This document shows positions 1 to 10,853 of a stretch of DNA of 64,000 nucleotides, one piece after another. The notes beneath the pieces were generated by a model. It had not been told where the DNA came from. It was given only the letters and a program-made list of their open reading frames with translations, and did not search any database. Source of the DNA: Diphasiastrum complanatum (Eukaryota > Streptophyta > Lycopodiopsida > Lycopodiales > Lycopodiaceae); NCBI GenBank assembly GCA_029204225.1, contig CM055111.1:13742477-13806476 (forward strand). The letters are read 5' to 3'. Position 1 is the stretch's first letter, and each line of letters begins with the position of its first letter. The position numbers were made by a program, and so were the translations under genes.

Positions 1-480
1 CAGGCTCTTTTTGGCTGGGAAACGCTTTTCCACTAACATGGGAAACACCCCCTGGGAAACGTTCATTTCCCAGAACACCATTTGTTGGGAAACAGGTTTT
101 TTTTTTAACCATTATAAAATGACCTAGAATGCTGCGAGACAGTATTTCTGCCTGAATATGGCTTGAAAATGGCCGGAATCTCAACTGAAGTAGGTCAAAA
201 TCCTGCTGGGGGGGGGGGGGGGGCGTCTGTCACAAACTTTTTTTCAGACTCGAGCTGGAAACAATCATATTTTTTACTAGGAATGCTCTTTCTCAGAAAA
301 CAGGATCACTGGACAGCATGCTATGTTTTTTCTCAGAACTTTTGCTACAAGAATTTTCTTTAGTATCTAGATTCTAAATTATGTCATATGATGTGTATCG
401 TTTCCCCGTTTCCTGTATCCCGTTTCTCGCTTCCCGAGGGGGCTGTGTTTCCCGAGTGGGAAACGTTTCCCAAAACTATG
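1..480. repeat. GGGAAAC-motif-rich segment, possible transposon edge
   Basis: The word GGGAAAC or its complement GTTTCCC recurs at both ends of this stretch: in the first ~95 bases mostly as GGGAAAC, and at about 400-475 mostly as GTTTCCC followed by GGGAAACGTTTCCC. This opposed arrangement looks like a decayed terminal inverted repeat, but the left edge is cut by the window start, so no target duplication can be tested. No protein is recognised in it. A run of 16 G lies at 208-223. Confidence 0.35.
208..223. repeat. G16 homopolymer
   Basis: Sixteen consecutive G bases are seen on the plus strand inside an otherwise AT-rich region. Such a run can form a G-quadruplex in principle. It is also a common assembly or sequencing weak point, so its exact length should not be trusted. 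Confidence 0.8.
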
Positions 481-1095
481 TCTTAGGCAGACTCAAAGTC
501 AGATGATGATCTTGGTATCCCCACTCAAGACTAGCATATAGATCAAAGAGAGCGAACATCATACATGCAGCGTCATATGGCAGTTGGAGCAATTTGACCC
601 AATTCGAGAATACACACTCAGAGTTCTCATATGCGACCTTCTCGACGACGTAATCCACCTACTTCAGATACAAGGACTACACAAATTACCTCTTTCTTTA
701 GTAGAATTGGTGGATGATTTATACCATTTCACTTCATTTCGCTTCATTATACCATCTTCTCTAGTTGTATGGTTTTCTTTTCATATCATCAGGAATAGCA
801 TTGTAGATATTTCTTTTGCAGTTGTCTGGAAGACGCTTTTATACTTCTAAAATTCATATTACATACTTGACATTTTAATTCTTGATCTTATAAGTGTTTT
901 TGGCATTAGAAAGACATTAATAAAGCTTTACTTCTTTCTTTCTCTACCCAGCCTTCTATTGCCCCACCACTGATTTCGCACTCATCCCCTTTCTCCCCTT
1001 CACCTCCTACTCAGCCTCATCTCCTCTCTCCCATTCTCCCTCTACTTGTTCTACATTCAGCCCCTTCCGCTTTCTCTCTGTTCCATTCTCTTTCA
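481..1095. other. No gene recognised
   Basis: Only short chance reading frames are present. The end of the stretch (about 940-1090) is pyrimidine-rich (CCCCTTTCTCC-like). No family similarity was recognised. Confidence 0.5.
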
Positions 1096-1235
1096 CCATA
1101 TGACAAAGTATATGCAATCTAAAATCTGAACTCGAGATTGGAATTTCCCAATTCTAGAAGGATATCCATATGACAAAGTATATGCAATCTAAAATCTGAA
1201 CTCGAGATTGGAATTTCCCAATTCTAGAAGGATAT
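1096..1235. repeat. Perfect 70-bp tandem duplication
   Basis: Bases 1096-1165 are repeated without visible change at 1166-1235. Each unit begins CCATATGACAAAGTATATGC and ends GAAGGATAT. Two identical copies imply a recent duplication, or an assembly duplication. No coding role is seen. Confidence 0.95.
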
Positions 1236-3109
1236 TGATCAAGATTTGCGGGTTTCTAGACATGTGATTGAGACCAACTATTGTTGGTGGTTTTTGCATA
1301 ATTCAAACAGTCCCAAAACGAGGTAAGGGTCCTTATCTTGACCCTTCATTGCATAATTCATGTGATGAATTAATGCAATGTGATAAATTAGCTGTCTTTA
1401 CTTTACATGCAATTTAATTTTTTCCACAAGAATCCATTATAGTATATCAATCCTTCAAGCATTTAGTGAAACTTCTTGCTTTTAGATACATGTGTACTTT
1501 TCCCATTCGCATCATTGCATGTAATATTTAGTGCTTGATTTTAGTGCCTTTGCATGTAACGAATTGACCTATCATAAGTCCACTCTCACCAATTTGGTTC
1601 ACACTTCTTGAAGTTGAGGGCAATGTGCGAGGTAATACCTTTCGAGAGCCGAGTGGTCCTACGGATGCCCACGTCAAGAAGGCAAAAATAGTGTTCTAAA
1701 GCAAAGCTTAGTCGAGTATTAGCAAGATTTATCTTCTATTAGTTATTTCTATGATTCACTAGATTTACCAAAAGTCTTACCCATCTCCGACAAAAAGTCA
1801 CAAGTTTGTATTTTGCTTATTTGTTTCTATAACTCACTTTCCAAGGAGATGATTTATGCAATATTGATTTAGATTTGAGAATGAGTGAACTAACAAGTTT
1901 TAGCTAGTTAATTCCCCTTAGTATGGTCATAAGCATGCGGTCATGGTATTCCTTGAAGGGGAGAGAAAGTTGTTATACTCTTGTCTAAAACCCCAATATG
2001 AAGTACATAGGTTGTATATGGTGCTTGTTTTCTCCTTATACTTTAATGCCTACCTTAGTAGAGACAAAGATTCAAACTCAAAATTTCAAATTTTATTCAA
2101 ATAAAGTTTTAAAAAATATTCTTGACTACTAGCTTGTTGAATAGCTTGCAACCTAGAGGGACCGCAGCTCAAGAAAGAGCTCATCCATGGGCAAATACAA
2201 TAGGTAGATAGTGATATATTGGTGAGTCTGTTGCCTAGATGGAATGCGAAATGCAAATTGTGCTCATTCCAAGGCTGAACTGATATGTAGGCCTCCTTAG
2301 AGAATGGCCCCTAGAGAGGAAGTCAAGAGATTAATAAAATTGCTTGTACTTGATGTACATTGCTAATTTCAACCTAAGGTTAATATTTAGATTGTTGTGG
2401 ACTGTTGGCATAGTTAGCAAGCAGGATTTCCCATTGATTGTGCATGGATAGGCATGGACTATGCACAATAGTGTAGTAGAGGACTTACTCTAAATATACA
2501 CAAGAGCGGACAGGCTCATTAGGAGATCCCTACAAAGAGGGTAGAAGATATACACTAGTAAAGACTTAAATGGATCTGTGTCATATGCTTAGTATGAGTA
2601 TGAGTGAGGCTTGAGTGTTGATGGTACGGAACGCCAAACACTTGGAAGCACAATAATCCCCAGTTTCAACATCAAAAATGGATCAAGTTGGATCTTATCA
2701 AGTGAGCAATCCAAACGTCAATGTGTTGTGAAGAAATCTAGAGGAGTACCTCAAGCTAGGGAACTAGCTACTCACTAATTGCAATTCATTTCACCTCTCA
2801 GTCTCGTCAAGGATGGCACTAATCAAAAATCAAGTTGTGCATGGTTGTAATGCTAGAGTCGGGAGAGCATCTCCAAGTTATACTCAAGGTTTTACATGCT
2901 AACCCATATACAATGACAGTGCATCTGAACTAATTCCTATCCGACATTGCATTTGACATTGTCAGTCCAATTGCATCCGACGAGCTAATGCTCATATCCG
3001 ACAGACCATCTTTTATAAAATTCCTTGGAAATCTAATCCTAAGGTATTGTCAATTTTTTTTTTTCAAAAAAGAGTTGAATCAAATCAGAGTTGAATCCAA
3101 TCAATTCTC
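1236..3109. other. No gene recognised; leader side of gypsy copy 1
   Basis: No long reading frame is present. The last ~200 bases before the gag start contain scattered ATCCGACA/TCCGAC words that recall the CTCGACCGA minisatellite preceding the related gag at 62.2 kb. This stretch may therefore include a decayed LTR and leader of gypsy copy 1, but I could not define LTR ends or a primer-binding site. Confidence 0.4.
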
Positions 3110-4480
3110 ATGGCCAACTTACCAGAAGGAGTTATGGATGAGTTCACACCAACCAATTATCCAAATGATGAGAACAAGCCCTATCATCTTAGATCTCAAG
3201 TAAATCAAGATCCTGGACCATCCAGATGGACACCTAATCCTGACAATCAACCTATTCAACATGCTCACCGTACCGCACGATCCGACAAACGAACACCCCG
3301 ATTGGAATTACCAAAGTTCGACGGTAATGTGGATCCTCATAGATTTTTACAGGTCTTTGAGAATGCATGTGAAGTATATGGAGAATATACTGACAATGCA
3401 AAAGTCCAACTGTTTTCAATGACCATGGTAAATAAAGCACGAGTGGTTTTTTAACCTCGATCGTGATGATCGACAAGATTGGTCAGAGCTAAAAGAGTCT
3501 TTTATTAAACGCTCCAACCTTTTAGACTCACAAAAAGCCCTTTTGTACGCCTTAGTGATATAAAAATCAAAAAAGATGAACGCGTACGTGACTAAATCGA
3601 GCGCTTTAAACGTCTCAGAAGTCAAGTCCAGGAACACCCAACTGATAAAATGTTGATCATATGGTTTATAGCTAGCCTTCCAAGACGCATCCGGAAAGAG
3701 CTTGAACCTAGCGAAGAGTATTTTACTCTTAAGTCTGCTATGTCCGATGCCATTCGTGAAGAAGATGAAGGGTCTGATGATGAGGACCAGAAAGAGAAAC
3801 GAACTCACCGTGTTTACCTTGATAATCGGCCAAGTGAGCCCCAAGATTCCGACCAAGTCTGGAAGTCTCAGTTTGAGTTGATGAATCAACAACATCAACA
3901 ACAGATGGAAAAACTCAACAAAGAGTTTCAGCAAGCCTTAAAGTCTATTCAAAGCCAATTGCCAGGGCAATTGCCATCTGGTAACGCTATCCATAGGCGA
4001 GAAAATACCCGGTGCCCACAATGTCAACAGAACCGACCCCAAGTTCAGGCCAATGTAGTGCAAAATACCACCTATGACACCCTAGCCTATGAATCTACTT
4101 ATGATGACGGTAATCCTAACACATACTAGATGAGGCATCTACCTCTTATTCCAATGAACAATACTATTCAGAGGAGCAACCTACACAAGTCGACCAAAAT
4201 GGTTATGCCATTTTCCCTTCAGCACTTCAGAAGAGATGTTTTGTATGCGGAGAAACCACTCACTTTCAAAGTGAATGTCGGCTTCAATATGACTTTGTAG
4301 CCGAATGTGTTCATTGTATCATAAGGCATTGCTATAAAGATTGCCCTAACCAAACCAAAAAAACATTTCCCGCACATAGGGTATCTGAAGCCCCTTGTTG
4401 TCACACGCGTGCAACATAGGGCCTTAGGGACCCAGCACAACCACACTTCCATGATTCCACAATCGTACCTTGACCCTATA
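3110..4480 (+). pseudogene. Gag of gypsy copy 1, frameshifted
   Basis: Frames at 3110-3454 and 3650-4129, joined by a shifted segment, together match the gag at 62.2-63.6 kb. Shared landmarks are LELPKFDGNVDPHRFLQVF, the LIIWFIASLPRRIRKEL block, and a glutamine-rich coiled region (QQHQQQMEKLNKEFQQALKS). A CCHC zinc knuckle, CFVCGETTHFQSEC (C-x2-C-x4-H-x4-C), is readable near 4237, followed by a second C-x2-C-x3-H-x4-C-like cluster. A frameshift at a T run near 3447 and an in-frame stop between the two frames break it. Gag would form the virus-like particle that packages element RNA. Confidence 0.8.
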
Positions 4481-4629
4481 GAAGCTTAAAGGCAATACCA
4501 TGAGTTCCGAGATGAGTTTGCTAGAGCTAAAGATAGGATTTCTACTCCGCCATCTGCCAGTTACCTACGCAGGGGCAATCACCACGAGGAATAAAGGTTC
4601 TTTCCGATCTCTTACAAGCTCAAATCACT

Positions 4630-5060
4630 ATGCCCTTCTACACGGCCGTGAAGTTTTCCAAACCCCTACGGAATGCCATACTGCAAAGCTCCCAGCAGCC
4701 TGATGTACCAGATGAGTTGAGACAACCGGAAAACGCTGAAGTGGTTCATAATATTGTTTTCAGCTTACTTCATATAGGTGTTGCTAAAGGTAACAGCATC
4801 ACTTTACCAGTGCACTACAAATCTTACCCATCCGTGCAAGCCATTCTTGATAGTGGGTCTGGCGTGAATAATCACCCTATCCTTAGCCAAGGCATGGGGA
4901 ATATCCACATTGGAATATGTAGTACTAGATTTTCCTAATGAACCGCACACCTATCAATTCCTTCTTAGAACGCCTTGGTTAGAAATGGCCAGAGTGATTC
5001 AAGATTGGAAGAAAAACAAAATATTTTTGGCAACAGAGACAGGAGAATCTCTGTCGATGC
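4630..5060 (+). pseudogene. Aspartic protease (retropepsin) of gypsy copy 1
   Basis: The frame contains the retropepsin signature ILDSGSGVN, where D-S-G supplies the catalytic aspartate. Upstream is a plausible N-terminal strand (FSLLHIGVAKGNSI). After a frameshift, RTPWLEMARVIQDWKKN resembles the C-terminal W-x-x-x-x-x-I-x-D-W-K region of plant gypsy proteases. The frame at 4630-4938 ends early, so the domain is broken. This enzyme would cleave the Gag-Pol polyprotein. Confidence 0.7.
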
Positions 5061-5157
5061 CACAACGAAGATAAAGCCTGCATGAGTTGAAGATGATTGG
5101 TCTTCAACTACCTATGATGACCCCGATAGTATCGATTCCACCATAAAGGGTCATTAC

Positions 5158-6115
5158 GTGCAGAGTACCGATTTCATAAAATGGGGACATGCTTTAGCGA
5201 CCATCAATTGTGTCAATGCCACTCTTTGTGCGCAAGAAGTTCAAGAAGAGGACCCAATCGAAATCACTATAAACTCCACAGATATCAACACTCCCATCCT
5301 GCCTTTGTACATGATCGACGCCCTCCCTATTGAGTGGATACCTGAAGATGCCTTTGTTGCTGACATATCCACCAACGAGGATGGCATTCTTACTGTGGGA
5401 GAACATGAATTATCTGACGACCAACTTATTCACTTGCTGAATCCTGAGCATTTAGGAAAGCGTCATATACCGAAAGAGATTAAACTACCATCACCATTGG
5501 CTTGTGTGCAACATCCACAACCAATAAACACTCGTGTATACCGACCCAAACTAAAAGTCTATCAATGGGACATACACCATCATGAAATCTTGAACACCAT
5601 TGACGAAGACTTAGTTCACGAAAAAACACAAAAAAAATCCATGCATGCCTACTACTACCAATCCACAAATATCCTGCATGCTAAAATACAAATCAAAGGT
5701 TGATGTACGATTGACTGATAAGCAATTCCAAATGCGTGAAAAGTTGAAAAAGCCAATCAAACCTTTGATACAAAATCAAAAAAATCCTAGTCAAGCTAAA
5801 TCATCTACAAGCAAATATGTACAGAACATTCCTAAGATCCCACCTCAGATAGTTGATGATCCACCATATGATGTTCCCCAGCACTTTAAGGATTACACCA
5901 CTGATGATGTCATCATCAGTATGGTAAAGCCAAAACGGGAGCCTCAACCACCATCAACTTCTTTTGAGGGACCTACAAAAACTATACCTCTCAATCTGAA
6001 GGATGATGATGAAGACATAGACCGTACACGTAGGAGCCCACCTGAATCCAACCCAATTACGGGATTTGGAAAAGTTATTGCGCAAATACAGAGATGTGTT
6101 TGCGTGGAGTTATAA
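5158..6115 (+). pseudogene. Protease-RT linker of gypsy copy 1
   Basis: Two overlapping open frames (5158-5703 and 5645-6115) cover the space between protease and reverse transcriptase. No domain is recognised. The sequence is acidic and proline-rich in its second half (for example PPQIVDDPPYDVPQHF), as is common for gypsy linkers. The overlap of 5645-5703 in two frames marks a frameshift. Confidence 0.5.
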
Positions 6116-6600
6116 AGAAATGAAGGGGGTTCCTCCTGAAGTCGCAGTCCATACTATCCCATTACAGGATGGTGCCATACATGTGAGAGCGAAACCTTAT
6201 CGCACCAATCCTACATATCGTGAGAAGATATGAGAAGATATTCATAAACTTCTCGATGTTGGTTTCATTTATGAAATCGAGCACACCAATTGGGCATCAC
6301 CAATTGTGGTGGTACCCAAGAAAAATGGTAAACTCTGTATCTGCGTGGATTTGAAGAAACTTAATGATCAAACAGAGAAAGATCACTTTCCATTACCTCT
6401 GACCACACAAGTCCTCGAAGATATGGCAGGAGCGAAAGCTTTTAGCTTTCTGGACAGTTTTAGTGGCTATTTTTCAGTCCAAATTGCTCCTGAAGATTGT
6501 TTCAAAATGGCGTTTGTTACAGAGTTTGGCACCTTCGCGTATAAAGTTATGCCATTCGGTCTGTGCAATGCCCCATCCACATTTCAAAGCGTGAGACACC
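6116..6600 (+). pseudogene. Reverse transcriptase (N-terminal half) of gypsy copy 1
   Basis: Conserved RT blocks are readable: VVVPKKNGKLCICVDLKKLN, then FSFLDSFSGYFSVQI, then YKVMPFGLCNAPSTFQ. These correspond to the fingers and first palm motif. The D in SFLDSFSGY is the first catalytic aspartate. The YxDD/FMDD motif is absent because the sequence is deleted immediately after the third block (about 6590). An in-frame stop lies near 6230. Confidence 0.85.
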
Positions 6601-6689
6601 CATGCTTATGTAAAAGTTTTGCGACATTTGTCAACGCGCAAAGAATACCAAACAGGCCGACCACAACCTCCTTACTCCAATACTTGAAA

Positions 6690-7215
6690 GCGAGGCATTT
6701 CACAAATGGGGTATCAATTTTGTTGGACCTATGCACGTGGCACACAATTCCGATACATCGATTGCCACTAATTATGCAACAAAATGGATAGAGGCTAGAG
6801 CAAAGCGCAAAGCAGATGCAAAATCTGTAGCACGCTTCCTCTATGAAAATATTATCACTCGATTTGGTTGTCCAATAGAGCTTGTTAGTGATCGAGGTTC
6901 TCACTTTCTTAATGAAGTAATCGACAGTTCACTGACTCATTACTTCGTTGTACACCGAAAGAGCACCCCGTACTATCCTAGATGTAATGGATTAGCTGAA
7001 TCTACGAATAAAACGATTTGTAAAGTCTTGACCAAGATAGTAGAAACAAGTCGATCAGACTGGGAAACGAAGTTATTCTCTGCTATCTAGGCATATCGAA
7101 CAACGCCGCAGCGAGCCACGGGTTGGAAAACACCATTTGAGCTGGTATATGGCCAAGAGGCTGTTATGCTAGTAGAATTTTTAATTCCTTCTCTACGCGT
7201 CACTTTAGCTTATGC
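6690..7215 (+). pseudogene. Integrase core and C-terminal part of gypsy copy 1
   Basis: The integrase core is readable after the deletion: FHKWGINFVGP, then YATKWIEARAKRKADAKSVA, then CPIELVSDRGSHFLN (second core aspartate in SDRGSHF) and TPYYPRCNGLAESTNK (glutamate of the D-D-E triad). A TAG stop at about 7088 interrupts TKLFSAI*AYRTTPQ, after which reading continues. It is related to the integrase of the 39-44 kb element. Confidence 0.85.
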
Positions 7216-7832
7216 CTTAAATTGCCAGTAGGAAGAGAGTCAGGGAGATTCTAAGCAGAGAATAGAGCAACGGCAAACACAAACGATGAACACAGTCCAC
7301 TACATTCAACACACATTGAGTCTTGGCATTTAGCAGGCAATTTATATTACTTGCACAACATTATCTAGCCCCACCTCCTCAATGGCCTCTCTAATAAGGC
7401 CAACCATATACTTACGGGTAATCACAATGCCTAAAAGAAGCCTCGTATACATTGTATAAATCACAAATTTCATTGTACATTAAGTTTCAAACTCACAAAG
7501 ACTCCAATCACCAATGCAATGGTGAATGCCAAATATAGATTTTGATTTTGGAAAGATATCTTACCTACATAAGAGGTGTCGATGGCGCGGAGGAACGTAG
7601 TGTCCATGCAAGAAGAGACCAATATATTGATGATGTGTCACTTTCTTGCATCACTCCATCCATCAGAGATGATGAAGCACCTATACTTACTCCACGACTT
7701 CCTACAATTTCGGTGTGTGAAATTTGAATCATGATACGTGATTAAAGATTTTGGAAAAAAGGAAAAACAAGACAACAATTTACAAATACATTATACGAGC
7801 CAATTTCCATGGGCTCTAGCTCTCTACTGACT
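7216..7832. other. No gene recognised
   Basis: No domain could be identified. A 61-codon plus-strand frame at 7542-7727 is too short and too undistinguished to call. Confidence 0.4.
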
Positions 7833-8192
7833 TCATCTCTCTTGAAGCAACTCTCTAGTCCTCAACTGCTCCATGTCAGGCCCTCTCCAATCTGAACCGA
7901 TCCTGGAAACAGCTAACATCGTTGCTTCCCATGTAAGTGTCCGTGCTAAGTGGAAGGGGAGGTCACTTGTATAGAAGAGCCTCCTAATAACAATGTGTGC
8001 AAGGTCTATGTTCTCCTGCCTGTATGACGTTACATAAAAGTCTCTGCCTTTGATATGAACACATACCCTAGGCCTGGGCCTAGCCCTCGAACTCGATGGT
8101 GCACCAGCAGCACGACCTGCACCTGCATCCTCTGGTCCCTCACTCTCACCCTCAACATCTAATGCAATGTTGCATGCAACAGTTCGAATCAA
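7833..8192 (-). pseudogene. hAT-type transposase fragment (DUF659-like)
   Basis: This 119-codon frame has a low-complexity Ala/Gly/Arg-rich N-terminus, then IDLAHIVIRRLFYTSDLPFH, then GSDWRGPDMEQLRTRELL. This matches the pattern of the plant hAT-associated DUF659 domain, in which a helix ending FFY is followed by (I/L)PFN.A and later a GPG.KPPS..LR segment. It is a fragment: no BED zinc finger, RNase-H-like catalytic core or dimerisation domain is visible nearby. It would derive from a cut-and-paste transposase. The assignment is by motif memory only. Confidence 0.5.
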
Positions 8193-8275
8193 CGGTTTGA
8201 ACCGGCCGATTCGACGAATTCGAACCAGTTCGAATCGGCTAAGTCAGGTTCGAATCAGCCAATTCGAACATTCAG
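8193..8275. repeat. GATTCGAA/TTCGAATC-rich short inverted repeats
   Basis: CGATTCGAC, AATTCGAACC, GTTCGAATCGG and similar words alternate in both orientations. A related stretch at about 8905-8990 has CCGATTCAGG/GATTCAAATCGGCC. This could be a decayed MITE end pair flanking 8.2-9.0 kb. No tRNA cloverleaf could be built, despite the GTTCGAATC words that look like a T-loop. Confidence 0.4.
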
Positions 8276-8515
8276 GATTCACAAATGACAATGCATAATG
8301 GCAATTTGCAAAGCGCCAATTTCCAAAGGCAAATGTTTAATGAAAATATTACATAACAACTTGCAATGAAAGCTAAAGCAAAAGTGACAAGCAAACATTC
8401 AAACTTCACCTGTATGCACAACACAAGGTGCATCCCAATCCATTGTAGCTGCTGCAACACTGCCAAGTCTCGCCAATCCAATATTTAGTGGCACTTGTGT
8501 GCAAGCAGCTATGTC

Positions 8516-8730
8516 ATAGCCACGCACTCCCAAGAGGTGTGCTCGAATCCGCAAAGATTGCTTGTATAGGTGGCATTGCGGTACCTACAAATCCACCTCT
8601 TTGCTCTTGAGCTACCATATCTTGCAGCAATAGCCACGCACTCCCAAGCAGTGTGATCGAATCCACAAAGGACCGTCTGTATAAGTGACATTGCAATACC
8701 TACAAGTCCACCTCTTTGTTCATGAGCTAC
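8516..8730. repeat. ~100-bp unit duplicated in tandem (period about 114 bp)
   Basis: Unit 1 (8516-8615) and unit 2 (8630-8730) both begin ATAGCCACGCACTCCCAAG and end in GAGCTAC, with around 15-20 differences by eye. The minus strand of each unit can be read as similar short peptides, but these are too short to be genes. Confidence 0.85.
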
Positions 8731-9221
8731 TACTCTAACTATAGAGTAACTTTTTGTTCACCTTCTTCAAAGTTCAAATTCACACTAAACTCTCTCATCA
8801 TTCACACTTCTCTCCCTAAATCCACTCTCCAAGTCCCTTGAGAGCAAAGGTGCGCTTCTCTCTCAGGCATGAGCCTCCAATAGGGCCCTCGCTGGAAAAT
8901 TCCCTGGAACCGATTCAGGTCCCCCACCGATTCAAATCGGCCAATTCCGATTCCGTTCAAAATCACCAATTCTTTGCCTTCGAATCCGTGCATCAAGCTT
9001 TTATTTGAAATGTCATCAATGAGTGTCTACTTGATGGAATCAAGTGATAGGTTGAACTCATCCAACTTGTCAACATGGAAGTTGAGAATGGAATCCATTC
9101 TTGTCCTCTAGACTTGATGGACATTATGTTTGTAGAGGAAGATGAGCCTATCCATCCACAAAAAGCAATTAGATAAAAGAAGAGAGCCAAGATTGCCCTA
9201 CATTGTATCAAGATGAATGTT
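8731..9221. other. No gene recognised
   Basis: There is no recognisable protein or RNA gene. Pyrimidine-rich sequence at 8760-8850 is followed by the GATTC-rich words noted above. Confidence 0.4.
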
Positions 9222-9705
9222 GCAAATTAAGTTGCTCAAAGAACTTGGAGCACGCATCTCAGCCAAGGAGGCTCACACCAGTCTTCGAACTATATATGAG
9301 TCAAAGGAGAGCTCAAGGTTGTTATAATTGAAGAATCATGTTCTATGCTTTCAAGGCCAGAATGAGAGTGGACAACATTGTGTTGAAAGACTTGAACAAA
9401 GAGCTTGCTTATGTAGGGGAATTTATCAAAGAGAATGAACTTGTGCAAGTCATTTTGAATGGCTTAGGGATTGAGTTTTCTAACCTTGTCCAATCCTATG
9501 CTACCATGGGAAAGCTACCATGCCTAGATGATCTCCAAGGTGTTTGATGGTCGAGGAGAGTAGAAATAACCAATTCAAAGCTCGGCTGGAAAGACTCTCC
9601 ATCAATGAGGGAGATGACAAATTTATTTTTCTAAAGGAAAAGGCAAAGCAAAGTGGAAAGGAAGAGCATTCAAGAAGGAGCAAGCCAAGGATGGAAATCA
9701 TCTAC
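9222..9705 (+). pseudogene. Ty1/copia gag remnant (copia C), 5' part
   Basis: The reading is that of a copia Gag (UBN2/Retrotran_gag type). LRTIYESK-like and MRVDNIVLKDLNKEL helices are followed by ENELVQVILNGLGIEFSNLV, the usual 'LL.sLP..y..lv' block, then LERLSINEGDD and a lysine-rich tail. It is out of frame in places and ends abruptly at 9705, where an LTR-like sequence begins with TGTTAGGGACCC. The later part of the same element resumes at about 10,330. Confidence 0.65.
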
Positions 9706-10327
9706 TGTTAGGGACCCAACCCCTTGGGTTCCACACCTAACTTGAAACCGGACGTTGGACTTGGCCTATTGACTTGACCAAGTGACTCCTAAACCGCATG
9801 CATGCCACTTGTCGTAATCAAAGACTTGTGCTTGGCATGGAGGCTCCCACCTTGGAGGTGCGCATGTACCAGGATGGTGCTCGCTAGGGGCAGGGAAGGC
9901 CAAAGGTGCTAGCGATGGTATGGGACGTCGTTAGGGCTATGGAAGCTCGATCCCACTGGGTCTAGTCATTGGACTCAAAGCACGGAGGGTGGATATGAGC
10001 GTTCTGTTTCTTGTGTTGATCGGCACTTGACGGTTTATGGTTAGTGTGGTCGTAACAGTGGCGGTTTCCAGTCGGTGTGGTCGTAAAAGCTGGTATCAGA
10101 GCCACCGAAAACCATGTACACGCAGTCAACTGGCTGCCCTCACTAGTAGCATGTGGGGTTGCGGCCCCCTCACTCACAGTCAACAAGGCCAGCAAGCCCT
10201 TGTTGGCAGCTAGCGAGCTTACTGGCCGGCGGCCGGGGGGCTGCCACATGGCACCAAAAGTGTGGGGGGGTTGGATTGCCCCTTGCAGGTCCTAAGCCAT
10301 GTGAAGAAAGGGGGGGAGGGGTGGTGG
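9706..10327 (+). mobile_element. LTR plus primer site inserted in copia C (3' LTR lost)
   Basis: The insert starts TGTTAGGGACCC, as plant LTRs often do. At 10,091 it has TGGTATCAGAGCC, the standard initiator-methionine-tRNA primer-binding site, so the LTR is about 9706-10,090. Only ~240 bases of internal sequence follow, ending in a purine-rich tract (AAGAAAGGGGGGGAGGGG, about 10,303-10,321) that looks like a polypurine tract. No second LTR follows. This resembles a TRIM-like or heavily deleted element. Its exact right edge is uncertain. Confidence 0.55.
10091..10103 (+). promoter_or_regulatory. Primer-binding site (tRNA-iMet type)
   Basis: TGGTATCAGAGCC is complementary in pattern to the 3' end of plant initiator methionine tRNA. 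It is the priming site used by most plant copia and many TRIM elements. Confidence 0.8.
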
Positions 10328-10645
10328 ATTGCACTCCTAAGCTTGATGATGTTTGTTTCATTCCTAGCATTACAAAGAACTTGTTTACAGTTGGGCAATT
10401 GTTGGAGAATGGCTACATTGTTGAGTTTGATTCCAAGCTTTGTTACATCAAGAAAAATGACGAGTTAATGCAAGAGGGATAAGGTTTGGAAGATTGTTAA
10501 AGATGCATATGTTGAATCTAAACAAGTGATGATGGTTGCCAAGGAAGGAATGTCTACATCCGAGTTGTAGCACAAAAGGCTTGGTCACATCAACCCCAAC
10601 TCTATGGAGGCAATGTACAAGGAGGAGCTTGCTCTTTGTTACATT
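10328..10645 (+). pseudogene. Copia C remnant, protease C-terminus / GAG-pre-integrase
   Basis: The frame reads DVCFIPSITKNLFTVGQLLE, a very typical copia protease-to-pre-integrase junction, then VEFDSKLCYIKKNDELM. After stops and shifts, a KRLGH-like segment (HKRLGHINPNSM equivalent, about 10,569-10,606) is visible. It continues the copia copy begun at 9.2 kb and is cut at 10,645 by another LTR-like sequence. Confidence 0.65.
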
Positions 10646-10853
10646 CCTAGATGTTGTAATTGTTATTACACGTGGCCTAAACTATAAGGTAGCCCTTAAT
10701 CCGAAATAGGTCCCAGTCCCTATTTGTGCCTCTTAGGTGAGTCTAGTCGTTTGTTGGACTATTGGTTGGGTCGTTCTTGTCGCATCCAGTACTCGTGTAC
10801 TTGTTATTACACCAAGGATCGTGTGCGGGCTTATGTTATAGTGATATCAGAGC
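10646..10853 (+). mobile_element. LTR-like sequence with primer site
   Basis: The sequence begins TGTTGTAATTGTTATTACACG within copia C. It ends at the primer-binding-like TGATATCAGAGC at 10,842-10,853. The internal repeat TTGTTATTACAC occurs at both ends (about 10,655 and 10,801). The matching second LTR was not found, so this is a partial element. Confidence 0.5.

Larger units (their letters stand above)
3110..7215 (+). mobile_element. Ty3/gypsy retrotransposon, copy 1 (internally deleted)
   Basis: Gag, zinc-finger, protease, reverse transcriptase and integrase segments occur in the order protease-RT-integrase, which defines Ty3/gypsy. All are broken by frameshifts and stops. The RT stops after the block ending GLCNAPSTFQ. 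The motif that should carry the catalytic aspartates, the RNase H and the zinc-binding part of integrase are missing, so the sequence jumps within about 100 bases to the integrase core. LTRs were not identified. The copy cannot be autonomous. A relative (gag only inside the window) lies at 62.2 kb. Confidence 0.9.

Noticed and set aside
3416-3934. 172-codon minus-strand frame
   Set aside because: Antisense to the gypsy gag. It has no independent support.
8193-8270. GTTCGAATC words suggesting a tRNA T-loop
   Set aside because: The words occur several times in both directions, and no acceptor stem or anticodon arm can be placed around them.
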